Below are positions 51,292 to 61,230 of a stretch of DNA of 64,000 bases, piece after piece. Source of the stretch: CAYSRC01 sp964446385 (GTDB taxonomy: Bacteria > Bacillota > Clostridia > Oscillospirales > Ruminococcaceae); the NCBI GenBank assembly GCA_964446385.1, contig CAYUOH010000004.1, positions 62,001 to 126,000 of the forward strand, in the 5' to 3' direction. The translations under genes were made by a program, and so were the position numbers. Every line of letters starts with the position of its first letter. Within the stretch, counting starts at the first letter, position 1. The notes beneath the pieces are model-generated. The model worked only from the letters and a program-made list of their open reading frames with translations. It had not been told where the DNA came from and did not search any database.

Positions 51292-52169
51292 CTGTATCTT
51301 CCGTCATATTTCTGTTTAACTATCATATAAAAATCACAATAGTTTTTAAAACGCGATTCATTTATTTCACCTTTATTCAATGCCTCTATTACACTACATC
51401 CTGTCTCGACAGTATGACTGCAGTTGGTAAACCGACAGCTATTAGAGTATCTCTTCAGATCAGGGAACAGTTCTATGATACTTTCGGGTATATCGCAAAT
51501 ATTCTCGATTTCCAGAGAAGCAAAACCGGGAGAATCGGCAAGGTACCCTTCGCCGAAATGATAAAGCGTTACTTCACGTGTAGTGTGCTTTCCCCTACCG
51601 AGCTTTTTACTTATTTCACCGGTAACGAGATTAAGACCGCTGTTGATTTTGTTGAGCAGAGTGGATTTTCCCGAGCCGCTATTGCCTAATACCACAGCGA
51701 TACCGCTGCCGAGTATCTTTGACAGTTCATGTATGGAATTTTCGCAGGACATTATATCGATTACCCTAAATCCGGCCTGCGTGTATACATCAAAAATATC
51801 ATCTATTTTGCGAATATCGGTCTTTGTCAGAACTATAATGGGTTCAATCCCTTCACGGACGCAAAAGGCGGTCATTTTGTCAATAACAACAGTGCTGGGC
51901 ACAGGGTCGACAGATGATACAACAACCATTGCTTCGGATACGTTGGCTATAGCGGGGCGGCTTAGAAGATTTGTACGTTTGTCGATTTCTGTAATAACAT
52001 ATCCACCCTCTTCACCTTCAACTGTAACATAATCGCCGGCAACGGGCTTTATTCTGTCGTGTCGGAAGGAGCCGCGGGGCTTGCATTCCAAAATTGTGCC
52101 GGATGTCTCTACATAGTAGAAGCCATCGATGCCTTTAATAATTGTTCCTTTTCGGATACTAGAGAGCAT
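51288..52169 (-). CDS. rsgA: Ribosome small-subunit GTPase RsgA
   Basis: Circularly permuted GTPase that checks late 30S assembly. N-terminal OB fold (1-65), G4 TKTD near 115-118, G1 GNSGSGKST near 162-170, G3 DSPGF near 214-218, and the C-terminal zinc site with cysteines and histidine in CRFTNCSHTVETGC near 246-259. Length 293 is normal. It lies nine bases behind prkC, the usual prpC-prkC-rsgA order. Confidence 0.96.
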   Translation of the reverse strand: MLSSIRKGTIIKGIDGFYYVETSGTILECKPRGSFRHDRIKPVAGDYVTVEGEEGGYVITEIDKRTNLLSRPAIANVSEAMVVVSSVDPVPSTVVIDKMTAFCVREGIEPIIVLTKTDIRKIDDIFDVYTQAGFRVIDIMSCENSIHELSKILGSGIAVVLGNSGSGKSTLLNKINSGLNLVTGEISKKLGRGKHTTREVTLYHFGEGYLADSPGFASLEIENICDIPESIIELFPDLKRYSNSCRFTNCSHTVETGCSVIEALNKGEINESRFKNYCDFYMIVKQKYDGRYR

Positions 52170-52177
52170 TAAGTTCT

Positions 52178-54424
52178 TTAACCTTCTATTTTACTAAAAG
52201 TTACAGTAACAGTAATTTCATTTTGAACGTTTGTAACTTTTGCTATTTTATATGTTTCATCATAAGTACATCCGTCTGCTATTCCGCCGGTATACCCTTC
52301 CGCAGGCTGTACTGCATCAAATGTTGCATCACTCCCAACAGGTACATCCTGTGAACCACTACCTGAGCCGTTGTTTACTACCAAAGTAACCTTAACTGTC
52401 TTAGGCTTAGGAGCTTCCATCTGGAAGCTGCCGCTGTTATCTGTCACAACACTAATACTGTGGTCAGCAACATTTACAGCATAAGACATGAATAGGCTAT
52501 TACTATCTCCAAGTTTAACATCGACAACAACATCGGTGTCGGTTCTGAAAGTAGTACCTGCTGATCCGTTAGACGAACCGGTAGTACCAACATTTAACTG
52601 TCCATTAATAAATATATTAACAGCAAATGAGGTGTTTCCGTCAACCGAATACGGTAAACCACATTGTATGCTGTATTCATTCTGGACAACGCCGCTTGAA
52701 ACAGTGAGGTTAACCCTTGTTCCGGCGGAAACCCTGCGACCCTCAGGTATACTCTGGGACAGGACTGTTCCGGCGGGCGACGGGTCGTCCACGGTTTCAA
52801 CAAGGCCTTTACCCAAAGCGAGTTTTGTAAGTGCGTCGATTGCTTCTTTGTACGGCATACCAACAACATTGGGAACTGTGGTGCTGGAAGAAACAGTTAC
52901 GGAAATAACATTGATATACAAAGTTACTTCTGTACCGGTTTGGACAGAAGTATAAACTGCGGGCTCACAGTATAAAACCTTGTTGCTACCGTAATCTTTG
53001 TCGGAGCTTTGAAGCATTTTGACCGAAAGGCCCATGCTGCGAAGCAGTTTCGAGGCTTCACCTGAGGACATGTCGATAACGTCAGGAATAGTAACTATTT
53101 CGGGGCCTTTACTGACGTAAAGGGAAACAGTACTTCCTTCCTTTATGGTTTTGGGAGGATAGGGTCGCTGGTCGATAACTGTACCCTCGCGTTTGTCGGC
53201 ACTGTATTCCTCAAAAACTTTGAATTTAAAGCGGTCGGAGTATTCGGACTTGACCTTTGAAATCTCCATATTAAGGAAGGATGGCAAATCAACCGATTCG
53301 CGTTCACCCTCGAAAAGTCCGAAAGCCGTGGATAAAATAATCCCGGTGCAGATTACACACGCTAGGGTGATTCCCAAAACCAGCCATAGAAAAATGTTTC
53401 TATGTTTTATACGGCGTTTTCTCTTTTTGATAACCTTGCGGGGCGCACCGTTTGGTGACGATGCGGGCGATTCAGAAGGCTTTGCAATCCTTGAAAGCGG
53501 CGCGGATGCTGTTGTCGCAGCAGCGACGTTTTTGTTTAAATCCGTCATGTCGGGAACGTTATCTCCTGAAAAATATTTATAAGCAAATACTACGCTTGGA
53601 TTCTTTTTGAATTCATCGATATCCCGGAGCATCTGAGAAGCGGACTGGTACCGCTTGGCAGGATCCTTGGACATAGCTTTCATAGTTATTTCTTCAAGTC
53701 CTTCTGGAATATCCGGGATAATTTCACGTGGACTTATAGCCTCGTCGGAAATCTGCTTCATTGCTACCGAAACAGCGCTGTCGGACTCGAACGGCAGTTT
53801 GCCGGTGAGCATCTCATACAATATTATACCAACACTGTATATATCGGATTTGGCGTCGGTTTCCTCTCCCCTGGCCTGTTCGGGACTTATGTAGTGAACT
53901 GAGCCGATTGCCTTGTTTGTAATGGTTCTTGTTTCGGAACGCGAGAATCTCGCGATACCGAAATCCATCACCTTTATGGAACCTATGCTGAGAATCATTA
54001 TATTTTGGGGCTTGATATCGCGGTGAATTATTCCGTTGTCATGGGCGTGTTGAAGAGCTCGCAGGACCTGAGTGGTAAAGTGGATCGTATCTTTCCAACT
54101 CAGTGGCTTTTTACGGTCGATATAATCTTTGAGAGTAATACCGTCGATATATTCCATAACAATATAAAGAACGGTATCGCTGAAATTCACATCGTAAACT
54201 TTCACAATATTGGTATGTGAAAGCATGCCGATAGCTTTAGATTCGTTTTTAAAACGTCGGACCAGCTCGGCGTTGTCAAGAAATTCTCCCCGGAGAATCT
54301 TTACGGCAACAATTCGATTCTCGAGGCGGTCGTTGGCCTTGTATACGTTTGCCATTCCGCCCGCACCGATAAGCTCAAGTATTTCGTAACGCCCGTCGAG
54401 GCGTTTTCCAATGTAATTATCCAT
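52178..54424 (-). CDS. prkC: PASTA-domain Ser/Thr protein kinase PrkC/StkP-like, with extra C-terminal domain
   Basis: 748 residues. Kinase domain 1-272 with GAGGMA at 20-25, K42, HRDIKPQN at 134-141 and DFG at 154-156; a basic juxtamembrane stretch (329-342); one membrane helix at 344-366; three PASTA repeats at about 378-441, 443-508 and 515-578. Beyond these, residues 579-748 form an additional Ser/Gly/Val-rich beta region (two Ig-like halves, the second near 675-748) that is not part of standard PrkC. The kinase senses muropeptides or lipid II through PASTA repeats and phosphorylates cell-wall and translation proteins. Its phosphatase prpC is 15 bases upstream. Confidence 0.94.
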   Translation of the reverse strand: MDNYIGKRLDGRYEILELIGAGGMANVYKANDRLENRIVAVKILRGEFLDNAELVRRFKNESKAIGMLSHTNIVKVYDVNFSDTVLYIVMEYIDGITLKDYIDRKKPLSWKDTIHFTTQVLRALQHAHDNGIIHRDIKPQNIMILSIGSIKVMDFGIARFSRSETRTITNKAIGSVHYISPEQARGEETDAKSDIYSVGIILYEMLTGKLPFESDSAVSVAMKQISDEAISPREIIPDIPEGLEEITMKAMSKDPAKRYQSASQMLRDIDEFKKNPSVVFAYKYFSGDNVPDMTDLNKNVAAATTASAPLSRIAKPSESPASSPNGAPRKVIKKRKRRIKHRNIFLWLVLGITLACVICTGIILSTAFGLFEGERESVDLPSFLNMEISKVKSEYSDRFKFKVFEEYSADKREGTVIDQRPYPPKTIKEGSTVSLYVSKGPEIVTIPDVIDMSSGEASKLLRSMGLSVKMLQSSDKDYGSNKVLYCEPAVYTSVQTGTEVTLYINVISVTVSSSTTVPNVVGMPYKEAIDALTKLALGKGLVETVDDPSPAGTVLSQSIPEGRRVSAGTRVNLTVSSGVVQNEYSIQCGLPYSVDGNTSFAVNIFINGQLNVGTTGSSNGSAGTTFRTDTDVVVDVKLGDSNSLFMSYAVNVADHSISVVTDNSGSFQMEAPKPKTVKVTLVVNNGSGSGSQDVPVGSDATFDAVQPAEGYTGGIADGCTYDETYKIAKVTNVQNEITVTVTFSKIEG

Positions 54425-54439
54425 TAAACCTCCGGTAAA

Positions 54440-55168
54440 TCAGGCCTTAATCATAACTGCCGTAATGTTGTCACCGCTTCCGAAATCAAAAGCAGCCTGA
54501 ACAATGGACGCCGCGCTGTTAAAAAAATTTTCAGCAGCGCAGTGAATAAGAATGTCATCGTCGCTCAGGACATTATAAAGACCATCACTGCAAAGCAGAA
54601 TCACGTCGTCGCGGGACAGTTGAAAACGGTCGTAGGAAAGCTTGAGCCGGTTGTCAATTCCCACGGCTGCAGTAATAACGTTGCGCTTTGGATGAGTTTT
54701 TGCTTCTTCGGGAGTAATTATGCCATTGTCAATGAGTTCCTGAACAACAGAATGATCACGAGTAAGCTGTTTAACATTCTTTTTATGAATAAGATATCCT
54801 CTTGAATCACCGGAATGTACGATATGTCCCGTATTTCCCCGTACTACAAGCGCAACGACTGTGGTGCCCACAATTGTTCCGATCGGATATTTTGCAGATA
54901 GATGGAAAAGCTCGATATTGGCTTTTTCGGCTGTTTCAAGCAAAAGAGAACGGATACTGCCGTCGCTCAGAGCGTCTGGCAGACCACTGGATAGCATTTC
55001 TGCAAAGATACTACATACAGTAGTGCTGGCTACTCTGCCGTCTGCGCAACCGCCCATGCCGTCACACAGTACAGCCCAGCAGGTACCATCGGAGAGACGT
55101 CCGGCCATATAAAAATCCTGGTTCTCACCGTCACGATTGCCCACACTAGTATATGCAGTAATATACAT
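54440..55168 (-). CDS. prpC: PP2C-type Ser/Thr phosphatase PrpC/Stp
   Basis: 242 residues, Mn/Mg-dependent phosphatase that reverses PrkC phosphorylation. PP2C motifs: GNRDGENQDFY near 7-17 (usual form is R..NED), CDGMGGCADG near 36-45, HSGDSRGYL near 117-125, LCSDGLYNVL near 191-200 and GSGDNITAVM near 230-239. The first motif has ENQD rather than NED, still supplying acidic ligands. Encoded directly upstream of prkC in the same unit. Confidence 0.94.
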   Translation of the reverse strand: MYITAYTSVGNRDGENQDFYMAGRLSDGTCWAVLCDGMGGCADGRVASTTVCSIFAEMLSSGLPDALSDGSIRSLLLETAEKANIELFHLSAKYPIGTIVGTTVVALVVRGNTGHIVHSGDSRGYLIHKKNVKQLTRDHSVVQELIDNGIITPEEAKTHPKRNVITAAVGIDNRLKLSYDRFQLSRDDVILLCSDGLYNVLSDDDILIHCAAENFFNSAASIVQAAFDFGSGDNITAVMIKA

Positions 55169-55191
55169 TACGATATCCTTTCGGGATTTTT

Positions 55192-56217
55192 CTAAAGACT
55201 ATCGCGGCGTAGTTGGCCGCAGGCGGCGTTTATATCATCGCCCAAAGTACGCCGTATCGTGGCGTTAAGCCCTCTGCCCTTCAACAGCGTGAGGAAATCC
55301 TCCGCGTGTTTTCGTGTGGCGTAATAATCAGTTTCGGAAACGTGGTTTATGGGTATCAGATTGACATGTGTGTTGAATCCCGAAAGAAGTCGTTCAAGCT
55401 TGTCGGCATCAGACGATGAATCATTCTCACCGTGGATAACCGAGTACTCAAAAGTAATTCTCCGCCCGGTTTTGTTGAAATAATACCTACAGGCAGCCAT
55501 CAATTCGGGAAGCCCCCAGGTCTTGTTGACAGACATAAAAACACTCCTGCGGTCATTGTCGGCGCTGTGAAGGGATATTGATAATGTAAGTTGCATCTGC
55601 CGGTCAGCCAGTGCGTATATTCCCGGAACTACACCACATGTGGAAAGAGTAACGGAACGGTTGGCCAGATTACGGCCAGCAGCATCGGTAATGATGTCAT
55701 AGAAGGCCATAACATTGCTGTAATTGTCAAGAGGCTCCCCTATTCCCATAATAACTACGGAATCGATATTCAACCCAAGTATGTGCTCGACTGCATATAT
55801 CTGAAGAAGCATTTCTGACGGGACAAGATCACGGACGAAACCCGCCTTTGCGGAAGCACAGAAACTGCAGCCCATTTTGCAGCCGACCTGGGAAGAAATA
55901 CAGACGGAATAACCATGCTCGTACATCATGGCAACGGTTTCAACACAGCTGCCGTCGGCAAACCCGACAAGAAGCTTTACGGTACCGTCACGTGAAACAA
56001 GCTTTTTTATAATTTCAACTCTGGGAATAAAAAATGTTTCCTTTAGGCAGTTCCGCAGGTTTTTCGGAAGATTGGTCATTTCATCGAAAGAAACAGCCTT
56101 TTTTTCATGGAGCCATGAAAAAACCTGTGAAACACGATAGGAAGGGCATTTATATTCCTCAAGTGCGGAAGCAAGCTCATTGAACCTAAGGGATAGTATA
56201 TCAGTTTGGTAAATCAT
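55192..56217 (-). CDS. rlmN: 23S rRNA / tRNA adenine-C2 methyltransferase RlmN
   Basis: Radical SAM methyltransferase acting on A2503 of 23S rRNA and A37 of some tRNAs. The CxxxCxxC is CKMGCSFC near 109-116; the catalytic C-terminal cysteine is in AACGQLR close to the end. Length of 341 is typical. The ATG at 56215-56217 follows the rsmB stop by four bases; a TTG six codons upstream overlaps rsmB and is less likely. Note that the ribosome site is weak (GAAAGA), which fits coupling to rsmB. Confidence 0.95.
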   Translation of the reverse strand: MIYQTDILSLRFNELASALEEYKCPSYRVSQVFSWLHEKKAVSFDEMTNLPKNLRNCLKETFFIPRVEIIKKLVSRDGTVKLLVGFADGSCVETVAMMYEHGYSVCISSQVGCKMGCSFCASAKAGFVRDLVPSEMLLQIYAVEHILGLNIDSVVIMGIGEPLDNYSNVMAFYDIITDAAGRNLANRSVTLSTCGVVPGIYALADRQMQLTLSISLHSADNDRRSVFMSVNKTWGLPELMAACRYYFNKTGRRITFEYSVIHGENDSSSDADKLERLLSGFNTHVNLIPINHVSETDYYATRKHAEDFLTLLKGRGLNATIRRTLGDDINAACGQLRRDSL

Positions 56218-56221
56218 TATA

Positions 56222-57493
56222 TCACAATCTTTCAAATGTTGCTATGTAAAAGCCTTCAGATCCGGAAGGCCCCGGCAGAATGGTAAACGAACATTCTTCA
56301 ATCTGTCTTATTCCTGAATGATTTTTTATAAATTTAGCAGTAAGGTAATCATTTTCACGGCGGTCTAATGAACAGGTGGAATATACAATTCTTCCGCCCA
56401 CCTTCAGAAGAGAAAGGCCTTTTTCAAGGAGTGAATACTGCAAAGTAAAGAGACCGTCGTCATCTTTTCCAGGCGCTTTGTAGCGAAGCTCGGGCTTAGA
56501 AGCAATCTCTCCGTATCCGCCGCAGGGAACATCGCATAAAACTCGGTCGTAAATTATATCGCTTTTGAATTCAAGAGCGTCCGAGATAACCGGATTAATA
56601 ATTTCAGAACCGTACTTTTTCGTGTTTTGTTCAATAAGCTTTACCCTGTGTACATGTATATCTACTGAATCAATACGTCCCATATTGTTCATAAGCATGG
56701 AAGCCAGAACGGATTTTCCGCCAGGTGCTGCGCATATATCAAGCATATTTTCTCCTGGACGGGGATCAAGAGCCAGAACGGCTTGACGTGAAGAAAGTGA
56801 CTGTATACAGAATAATCCTTCTTTGAAAGAATCCGTCCCGAGATAAGAACCATTTTTTATATAGAAAGTATCCGGTAGTGGAGCTTTTTCAAGAACAACT
56901 CCTTCTCCGGCCATTTTACGCTCAAGCTCATTTGAACTGATTTTTAAGGTATTGGTGCCAATAACTGAGGGTGATTTTTCAAACATACCCATGAGGATTT
57001 CTTTTGTGCAGTCAGGATATTGACGTAATAGCAGATCATAGAGTTCCTGACAGACAGAATACTTTACCGAAGGATTCTGTTCGTTTTCTTTCGGAAGACG
57101 TATTCCTGAACATTTATGAAGAACAGCGTTAACCAGGCTGGATGCGGAGCTTTTGCCTGCGATACGACAGAGATTTACCGATTCATTTATTGCTGCACGT
57201 TCGGGTATACCATCCATAAATGAAATCTGGTACAAGCCGACATGCAATATTGCCCTGACCTCCGGGTCAAGGGACATAATACCTTTTTTCAGGAACAGAT
57301 TTAATGCGTCGTTAAGAGTTATCAGGCGCTCAAGAGTACCGTAATATAAAGCTGACGCAAGGCGGATGTCTCTTGCCTCAAGATTACGCGAATGTTGTTT
57401 GAAAACAAGATTTGAATAGCCTCCACTCTCTGTTGCAACAAGACAGCGTACGGCGCAGAGCCTTCCCGCATTGACGGGATTGTTGTCAGACAT
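56222..57493 (-). CDS. rsmB: 16S rRNA cytosine-967 C5-methyltransferase RsmB
   Basis: 423 residues: NusB-like RNA-binding domain (1-140) and a Rossmann SAM methyltransferase domain (about 220-423). SAM loop DICAAPGGKSV near 250-260, the PCGGYGE motif with the release cysteine near 320-326 and the catalytic cysteine in YSTCSLDR near 372-379. It overlaps the fmt stop by eight bases. Confidence 0.95.
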   Translation of the reverse strand: MSDNNPVNAGRLCAVRCLVATESGGYSNLVFKQHSRNLEARDIRLASALYYGTLERLITLNDALNLFLKKGIMSLDPEVRAILHVGLYQISFMDGIPERAAINESVNLCRIAGKSSASSLVNAVLHKCSGIRLPKENEQNPSVKYSVCQELYDLLLRQYPDCTKEILMGMFEKSPSVIGTNTLKISSNELERKMAGEGVVLEKAPLPDTFYIKNGSYLGTDSFKEGLFCIQSLSSRQAVLALDPRPGENMLDICAAPGGKSVLASMLMNNMGRIDSVDIHVHRVKLIEQNTKKYGSEIINPVISDALEFKSDIIYDRVLCDVPCGGYGEIASKPELRYKAPGKDDDGLFTLQYSLLEKGLSLLKVGGRIVYSTCSLDRRENDYLTAKFIKNHSGIRQIEECSFTILPGPSGSEGFYIATFERL

Positions 57494-58421
57494 CTGTCTT
57501 CACCGATTCGGTAATTATATCGCCCGTTTTATATCTGCGCCCAACGGCCCAGTCACGGCCGGTCATTTCATGTGAATTTTCAGGCTTAACGGAATTAAGA
57601 ACAATACTTCCCTTGCCACAGGCAACAGTCAGTGGTTTAGTTGAAAGAATCTCTCCGGGTTTCCCGGATAATTCAGATAAAGAGGTCTTAAGGACCTTTA
57701 TACGTTTGCCTTCACAGACAAATTCGGCGACAGGCCACATGCAGAGAGCTCTTACCCTGTTCAATATCGATTCCGCTTCTTCAGAAAAGTTAAAATGTGC
57801 CATATCTTTCTCAAGCGGAGGCGCAAAAGATGCTCCCTCGTGATTCTGGGGAATTCTCTTCGATACACCGTTTTCGATATCGTCAAGTACCTTCAAGATG
57901 AGTTTTCCGCCGTATTCAGCGCTCTTTTTAAAAATCGAAAAAGCGTCATCCTCCTGAGTAATAGGAAATACTACAGTATCAATAATGTCGCCCTCATCCA
58001 GGCCTTCAGACATGTATATAACGGTAACACCGGTCTCTTTTTCACCGTTAAAAATGGCATGTTGGATAGGAGCTGCACCGCGATATTTCGGAAGAAGAGA
58101 CACATGAAGATTCAGGCATCCGTATTTCGGAACCGCAAGCATGTCGGGCTGAAGTATTCTGCCGTAAGCAGTTACCAGGATAACATCGGGATTCAGATCC
58201 CGAACTGTTGCAGCTGCAGTGCCATCCTTCATTTTGCGGGGCTGGAACACCGGTATTCCGAGTTCTTCGGCAACGACCTTGGTCTCGGGAGGAGTAAGTT
58301 CAGCTTTTCGGCCAACCGGTTTATCAGGCTGACAGAAGACACCCACAACCTCATGGAAGGCAGCAATGGTTCTGAGCACATCTGCTGATATTCTTGGCGT
58401 GCCCATGAAAAAGACTCTCAT
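57486..58421 (-). CDS. fmt: Methionyl-tRNA formyltransferase
   Basis: Formylates Met-tRNAfMet with 10-formyl-THF. The formyl-transfer domain shows the HVSLLPKYRGAAPIQ block near 106-120 with the conserved N-H-D triad expected there and at EGLDEGD near 140; the C-terminal OB-like domain (about 205-311) binds tRNA. Length 311 is normal. It abuts def with no gap, the conserved def-fmt pair. Confidence 0.97.
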   Translation of the reverse strand: MRVFFMGTPRISADVLRTIAAFHEVVGVFCQPDKPVGRKAELTPPETKVVAEELGIPVFQPRKMKDGTAAATVRDLNPDVILVTAYGRILQPDMLAVPKYGCLNLHVSLLPKYRGAAPIQHAIFNGEKETGVTVIYMSEGLDEGDIIDTVVFPITQEDDAFSIFKKSAEYGGKLILKVLDDIENGVSKRIPQNHEGASFAPPLEKDMAHFNFSEEAESILNRVRALCMWPVAEFVCEGKRIKVLKTSLSELSGKPGEILSTKPLTVACGKGSIVLNSVKPENSHEMTGRDWAVGRRYKTGDIITESVKTDV

Positions 58422-58919
58422 TTATTCTTCCTCTTCCGTTTCTGCAAGCAGCTCGTCGAGCTCATCTTCGGTGTAGATTCTGTCAGCCAGGTCTACAAAA
58501 AGAGTACCTTCAAGGTGATCCAACTCATGGCAAGCTGCTCTTGCGGCCAAGCCTTCATATTCAGCTTTAAACTCGTTTCCTTCACGGTCAAAGGCATGAA
58601 CCTTGACCTTTGACGGGCGGGAAATTAAGGCTCTTTTATTGGGGCAGGAAAGACATCCTTCGTACTCTCCTTCTGTTTCCTCCGAGCTTTCGATAATCTC
58701 GGGGTTAATAAGCTCAACAATATCCTCTCCGTTAACAATAACTACAGCCCTGCGAAGTATTCCGACCTGCGGGGCGGCAAGGCCGGCTCCGTTGGCCTGA
58801 ACCATCGTTTCCTTAAGGTCATCTAGAAGATTTGCAGTCTTGACGCCGAAATCGGTTACTAGACGGCTCTTTATGCGCAGGGTAGGTTCTCCTTCGATAA
58901 GTATATTTCTGATTCCCAT
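58422..58919 (-). CDS. def: Peptide deformylase
   Basis: Removes the N-formyl group from new proteins. Motif 1 GAGLAAPQVG near 44-53, motif 2 EGCLSCP near 90-96, motif 3 HELDHLEG near 133-140, so all metal ligands (C, H, H) and the catalytic E are present. 165 residues. The protein ends in an acidic tail (ETEEEE), which is a minor oddity. Located 35 bases after priA. Confidence 0.97.
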   Translation of the reverse strand: MGIRNILIEGEPTLRIKSRLVTDFGVKTANLLDDLKETMVQANGAGLAAPQVGILRRAVVIVNGEDIVELINPEIIESSEETEGEYEGCLSCPNKRALISRPSKVKVHAFDREGNEFKAEYEGLAARAACHELDHLEGTLFVDLADRIYTEDELDELLAETEEEE

Positions 58920-58954
58920 TTTGTTCTCCTTGAAAAATGAAAATGTATTTATTA

Positions 58955-61189
58955 TCAGCAGTCGGTATCGCCGGTTAGATCGACAAACATTCGTATATTC
59001 TTTTTGTTGCGGAATTCATTATTCCAGATATCTACGACCTGACGCAGCATATTTCTGAAATGCTGATCCCCGCGTGATTTCAGGACCAGTCTATAACGGA
59101 ATATTTTATTCACATATGCCACCCTCATGGGCGCAGGCCCCAGTATCTTCATAGGTATGTCTGGTGACTTTCGAGAAATATCCGACAGTAAATAAGAGAA
59201 ACGTTCCGCGGCTTCAAATGCATATTTTTCCATTTCTGAAAGAAAACATACGGCGCACATTTTGCAGAATGGTGGGTACAGGTGAAGCTTACGGGACTTG
59301 ATTTCTTGTTTATAAAAGCTTTCGTAATCCTGATTTGCCGCCAGTTTGATAACGGGATTGTCAGGATCGGTTGTTTGAATCAGGGCACTTCCGGTTTTAC
59401 TTCCGCGGCCGGAACGGCCTATTACCTGAGTAATCATTGAAAAAGTGCGTTCGGTGGCTTTATAGGAAGGCATCAGCAGAAACTGGTCAATGCTGAGTAC
59501 ACCGACAAGAGTAACGTTGGTAAAATCAAGACCCTTGGCAATCATTTGGGTGCCTATCATTACGTCGTATTTACCTTCGGAAAATTCATTTATGATGTTA
59601 GCCGCACTGTTCTTGCGAGACGTTGAGTCAAGGTCCAACCGGATAATTTTCAGGTCAGGAAGAAGGGTTTCAATTTCCTCCTCCATTTTCTGCGTACCTA
59701 TGCCGGTATGCTTTATTTTGCCGCCGCACACCTCACATGTATCATTCAAAGGGTATGTCCGACCGCAGTAATGACAGACATAGTTGCCCGATTCACGGTG
59801 AATTACAAGAGGAGTATCGCAGGATTTGCATTTCACTATCGCCCTGCAACTGCTGCACATGGAAAGAGTACGATAACCTCTGCGGTTAAGCAGAAGTATG
59901 CATTGTTCTCCTTTACAGACGCGTGAATTGATTTCCTGCGCCATCGGGAGACTTATATAGTGGCTGTTTCCTGCGAGCATCTCCATACGCATATCAATTA
60001 CATTTACCTCCGGAAGAGGCATACTGTTGAAGCGTTCGGTCAGCTTAACCAGATTGTATCGTCCGGTTACTGCGTAATGAAAGGTGACGACCGAAGGAGT
60101 CGCCGAAGCAAGAAGAACCGATATTTTCAGTTTCCGAGAACGGAAATGAGCAACATCCCTTGCGTCGTATCTCGGAGACTGCTCTGAAATATAGCTGCCT
60201 TCCTGTTCTTCATCTATAATTATCAGGCCTAAGTTCTGAACAGGTGCAAATATAGCGGAACGTGTGCCTATAACTACACTGAATTCACCGGAACGTATAC
60301 GTTCCCACTGGGCTCCGCGTTCGGAATCCGAAAGATTGCTGTGAATAATGCCGACATGCCTGCCAAATACGGCTATTAGTCGTTCAATAGTCTGTATGGC
60401 AAGAGTAATCTCGGGAACAAGAATAATCACTCCTTTGCCTTCGGAGATAAATTTCTGAATAAGATGGATGTATACCAGTGTTTTACCGCTTGATGTAACG
60501 CCATATAAAAGGGTTGTAAGTGGCTTTGAACTGTCTGAAATGACTGAACAAAGATTGTCATAAGCATCTGCCTGGGCAGGAGAAAGATCAGGTATTTCTT
60601 CGATATTTCGCTCTGTAAATGAATAATTCTTTACAGATTCACTGCGCTTAATCAGACTTTTATTTTCAAGCGCTTCTATCACTCCGCGGGAAACTTTGCA
60701 GGCTTCGCATATTTCGGGAGCTGTGGACGGATTACTTTTGATATATTCGTATACTCTTCGTTGCTTTTCGGTTAGCTTGACCACAGGAGGAAGATCAAGA
60801 GAATTGTATATTCTTCTGATATGGCCTTCGAAAGCCCCGGAAATAGAAGCACTTCCAGCCACAAGTCGAGCACTTTTCGGTAAAACGGTCCTGACTGCGT
60901 CACCATATGTGCAGAAGGTCTGTTCATGAAGCATCTTTACAATACCCACGAGCTCAGGACTTAATACTGGATCGTCACGTTCAATGTCAATGATATCCTT
61001 TAATTGACCTTCAGGGTTGTCGTCGTATTCAAGAATCACACCCATACGCGGTGCAGACTTGCCGAATGGTACAAGTACCCTTGCCCCGGTTACGGCATAT
61101 TGCGACATGGTTTCCGGTACTTTGTAACTGTACAGCCTATCAAAATTAAAGGTGGCGTTTTCAACCGCAACCATAACGACGGTAATCAT
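58955..61189 (-). CDS. priA: Primosomal replication restart helicase PriA
   Basis: 744 residues. N-terminal 3' DNA-binding domain (1-105), winged helix (about 135-195), helicase with Walker A GVTSSGKT near 230-237 and DEEQEGSY near 322-329, and a zinc-binding insertion with four CxxC pairs (CSSC, CKSC, CHYC, CEVC) near 440-485. Reloads the replisome at stalled forks. In many Firmicutes coaBC lies between rpoZ and priA; it is absent here. Confidence 0.96.
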   Translation of the reverse strand: MITVVMVAVENATFNFDRLYSYKVPETMSQYAVTGARVLVPFGKSAPRMGVILEYDDNPEGQLKDIIDIERDDPVLSPELVGIVKMLHEQTFCTYGDAVRTVLPKSARLVAGSASISGAFEGHIRRIYNSLDLPPVVKLTEKQRRVYEYIKSNPSTAPEICEACKVSRGVIEALENKSLIKRSESVKNYSFTERNIEEIPDLSPAQADAYDNLCSVISDSSKPLTTLLYGVTSSGKTLVYIHLIQKFISEGKGVIILVPEITLAIQTIERLIAVFGRHVGIIHSNLSDSERGAQWERIRSGEFSVVIGTRSAIFAPVQNLGLIIIDEEQEGSYISEQSPRYDARDVAHFRSRKLKISVLLASATPSVVTFHYAVTGRYNLVKLTERFNSMPLPEVNVIDMRMEMLAGNSHYISLPMAQEINSRVCKGEQCILLLNRRGYRTLSMCSSCRAIVKCKSCDTPLVIHRESGNYVCHYCGRTYPLNDTCEVCGGKIKHTGIGTQKMEEEIETLLPDLKIIRLDLDSTSRKNSAANIINEFSEGKYDVMIGTQMIAKGLDFTNVTLVGVLSIDQFLLMPSYKATERTFSMITQVIGRSGRGSKTGSALIQTTDPDNPVIKLAANQDYESFYKQEIKSRKLHLYPPFCKMCAVCFLSEMEKYAFEAAERFSYLLSDISRKSPDIPMKILGPAPMRVAYVNKIFRYRLVLKSRGDQHFRNMLRQVVDIWNNEFRNKKNIRMFVDLTGDTDC

Positions 61190-61230
61190 AAAAACGCCAC
61201 CTCCTGATGAATCAGCTTTGTAATCTGAAA

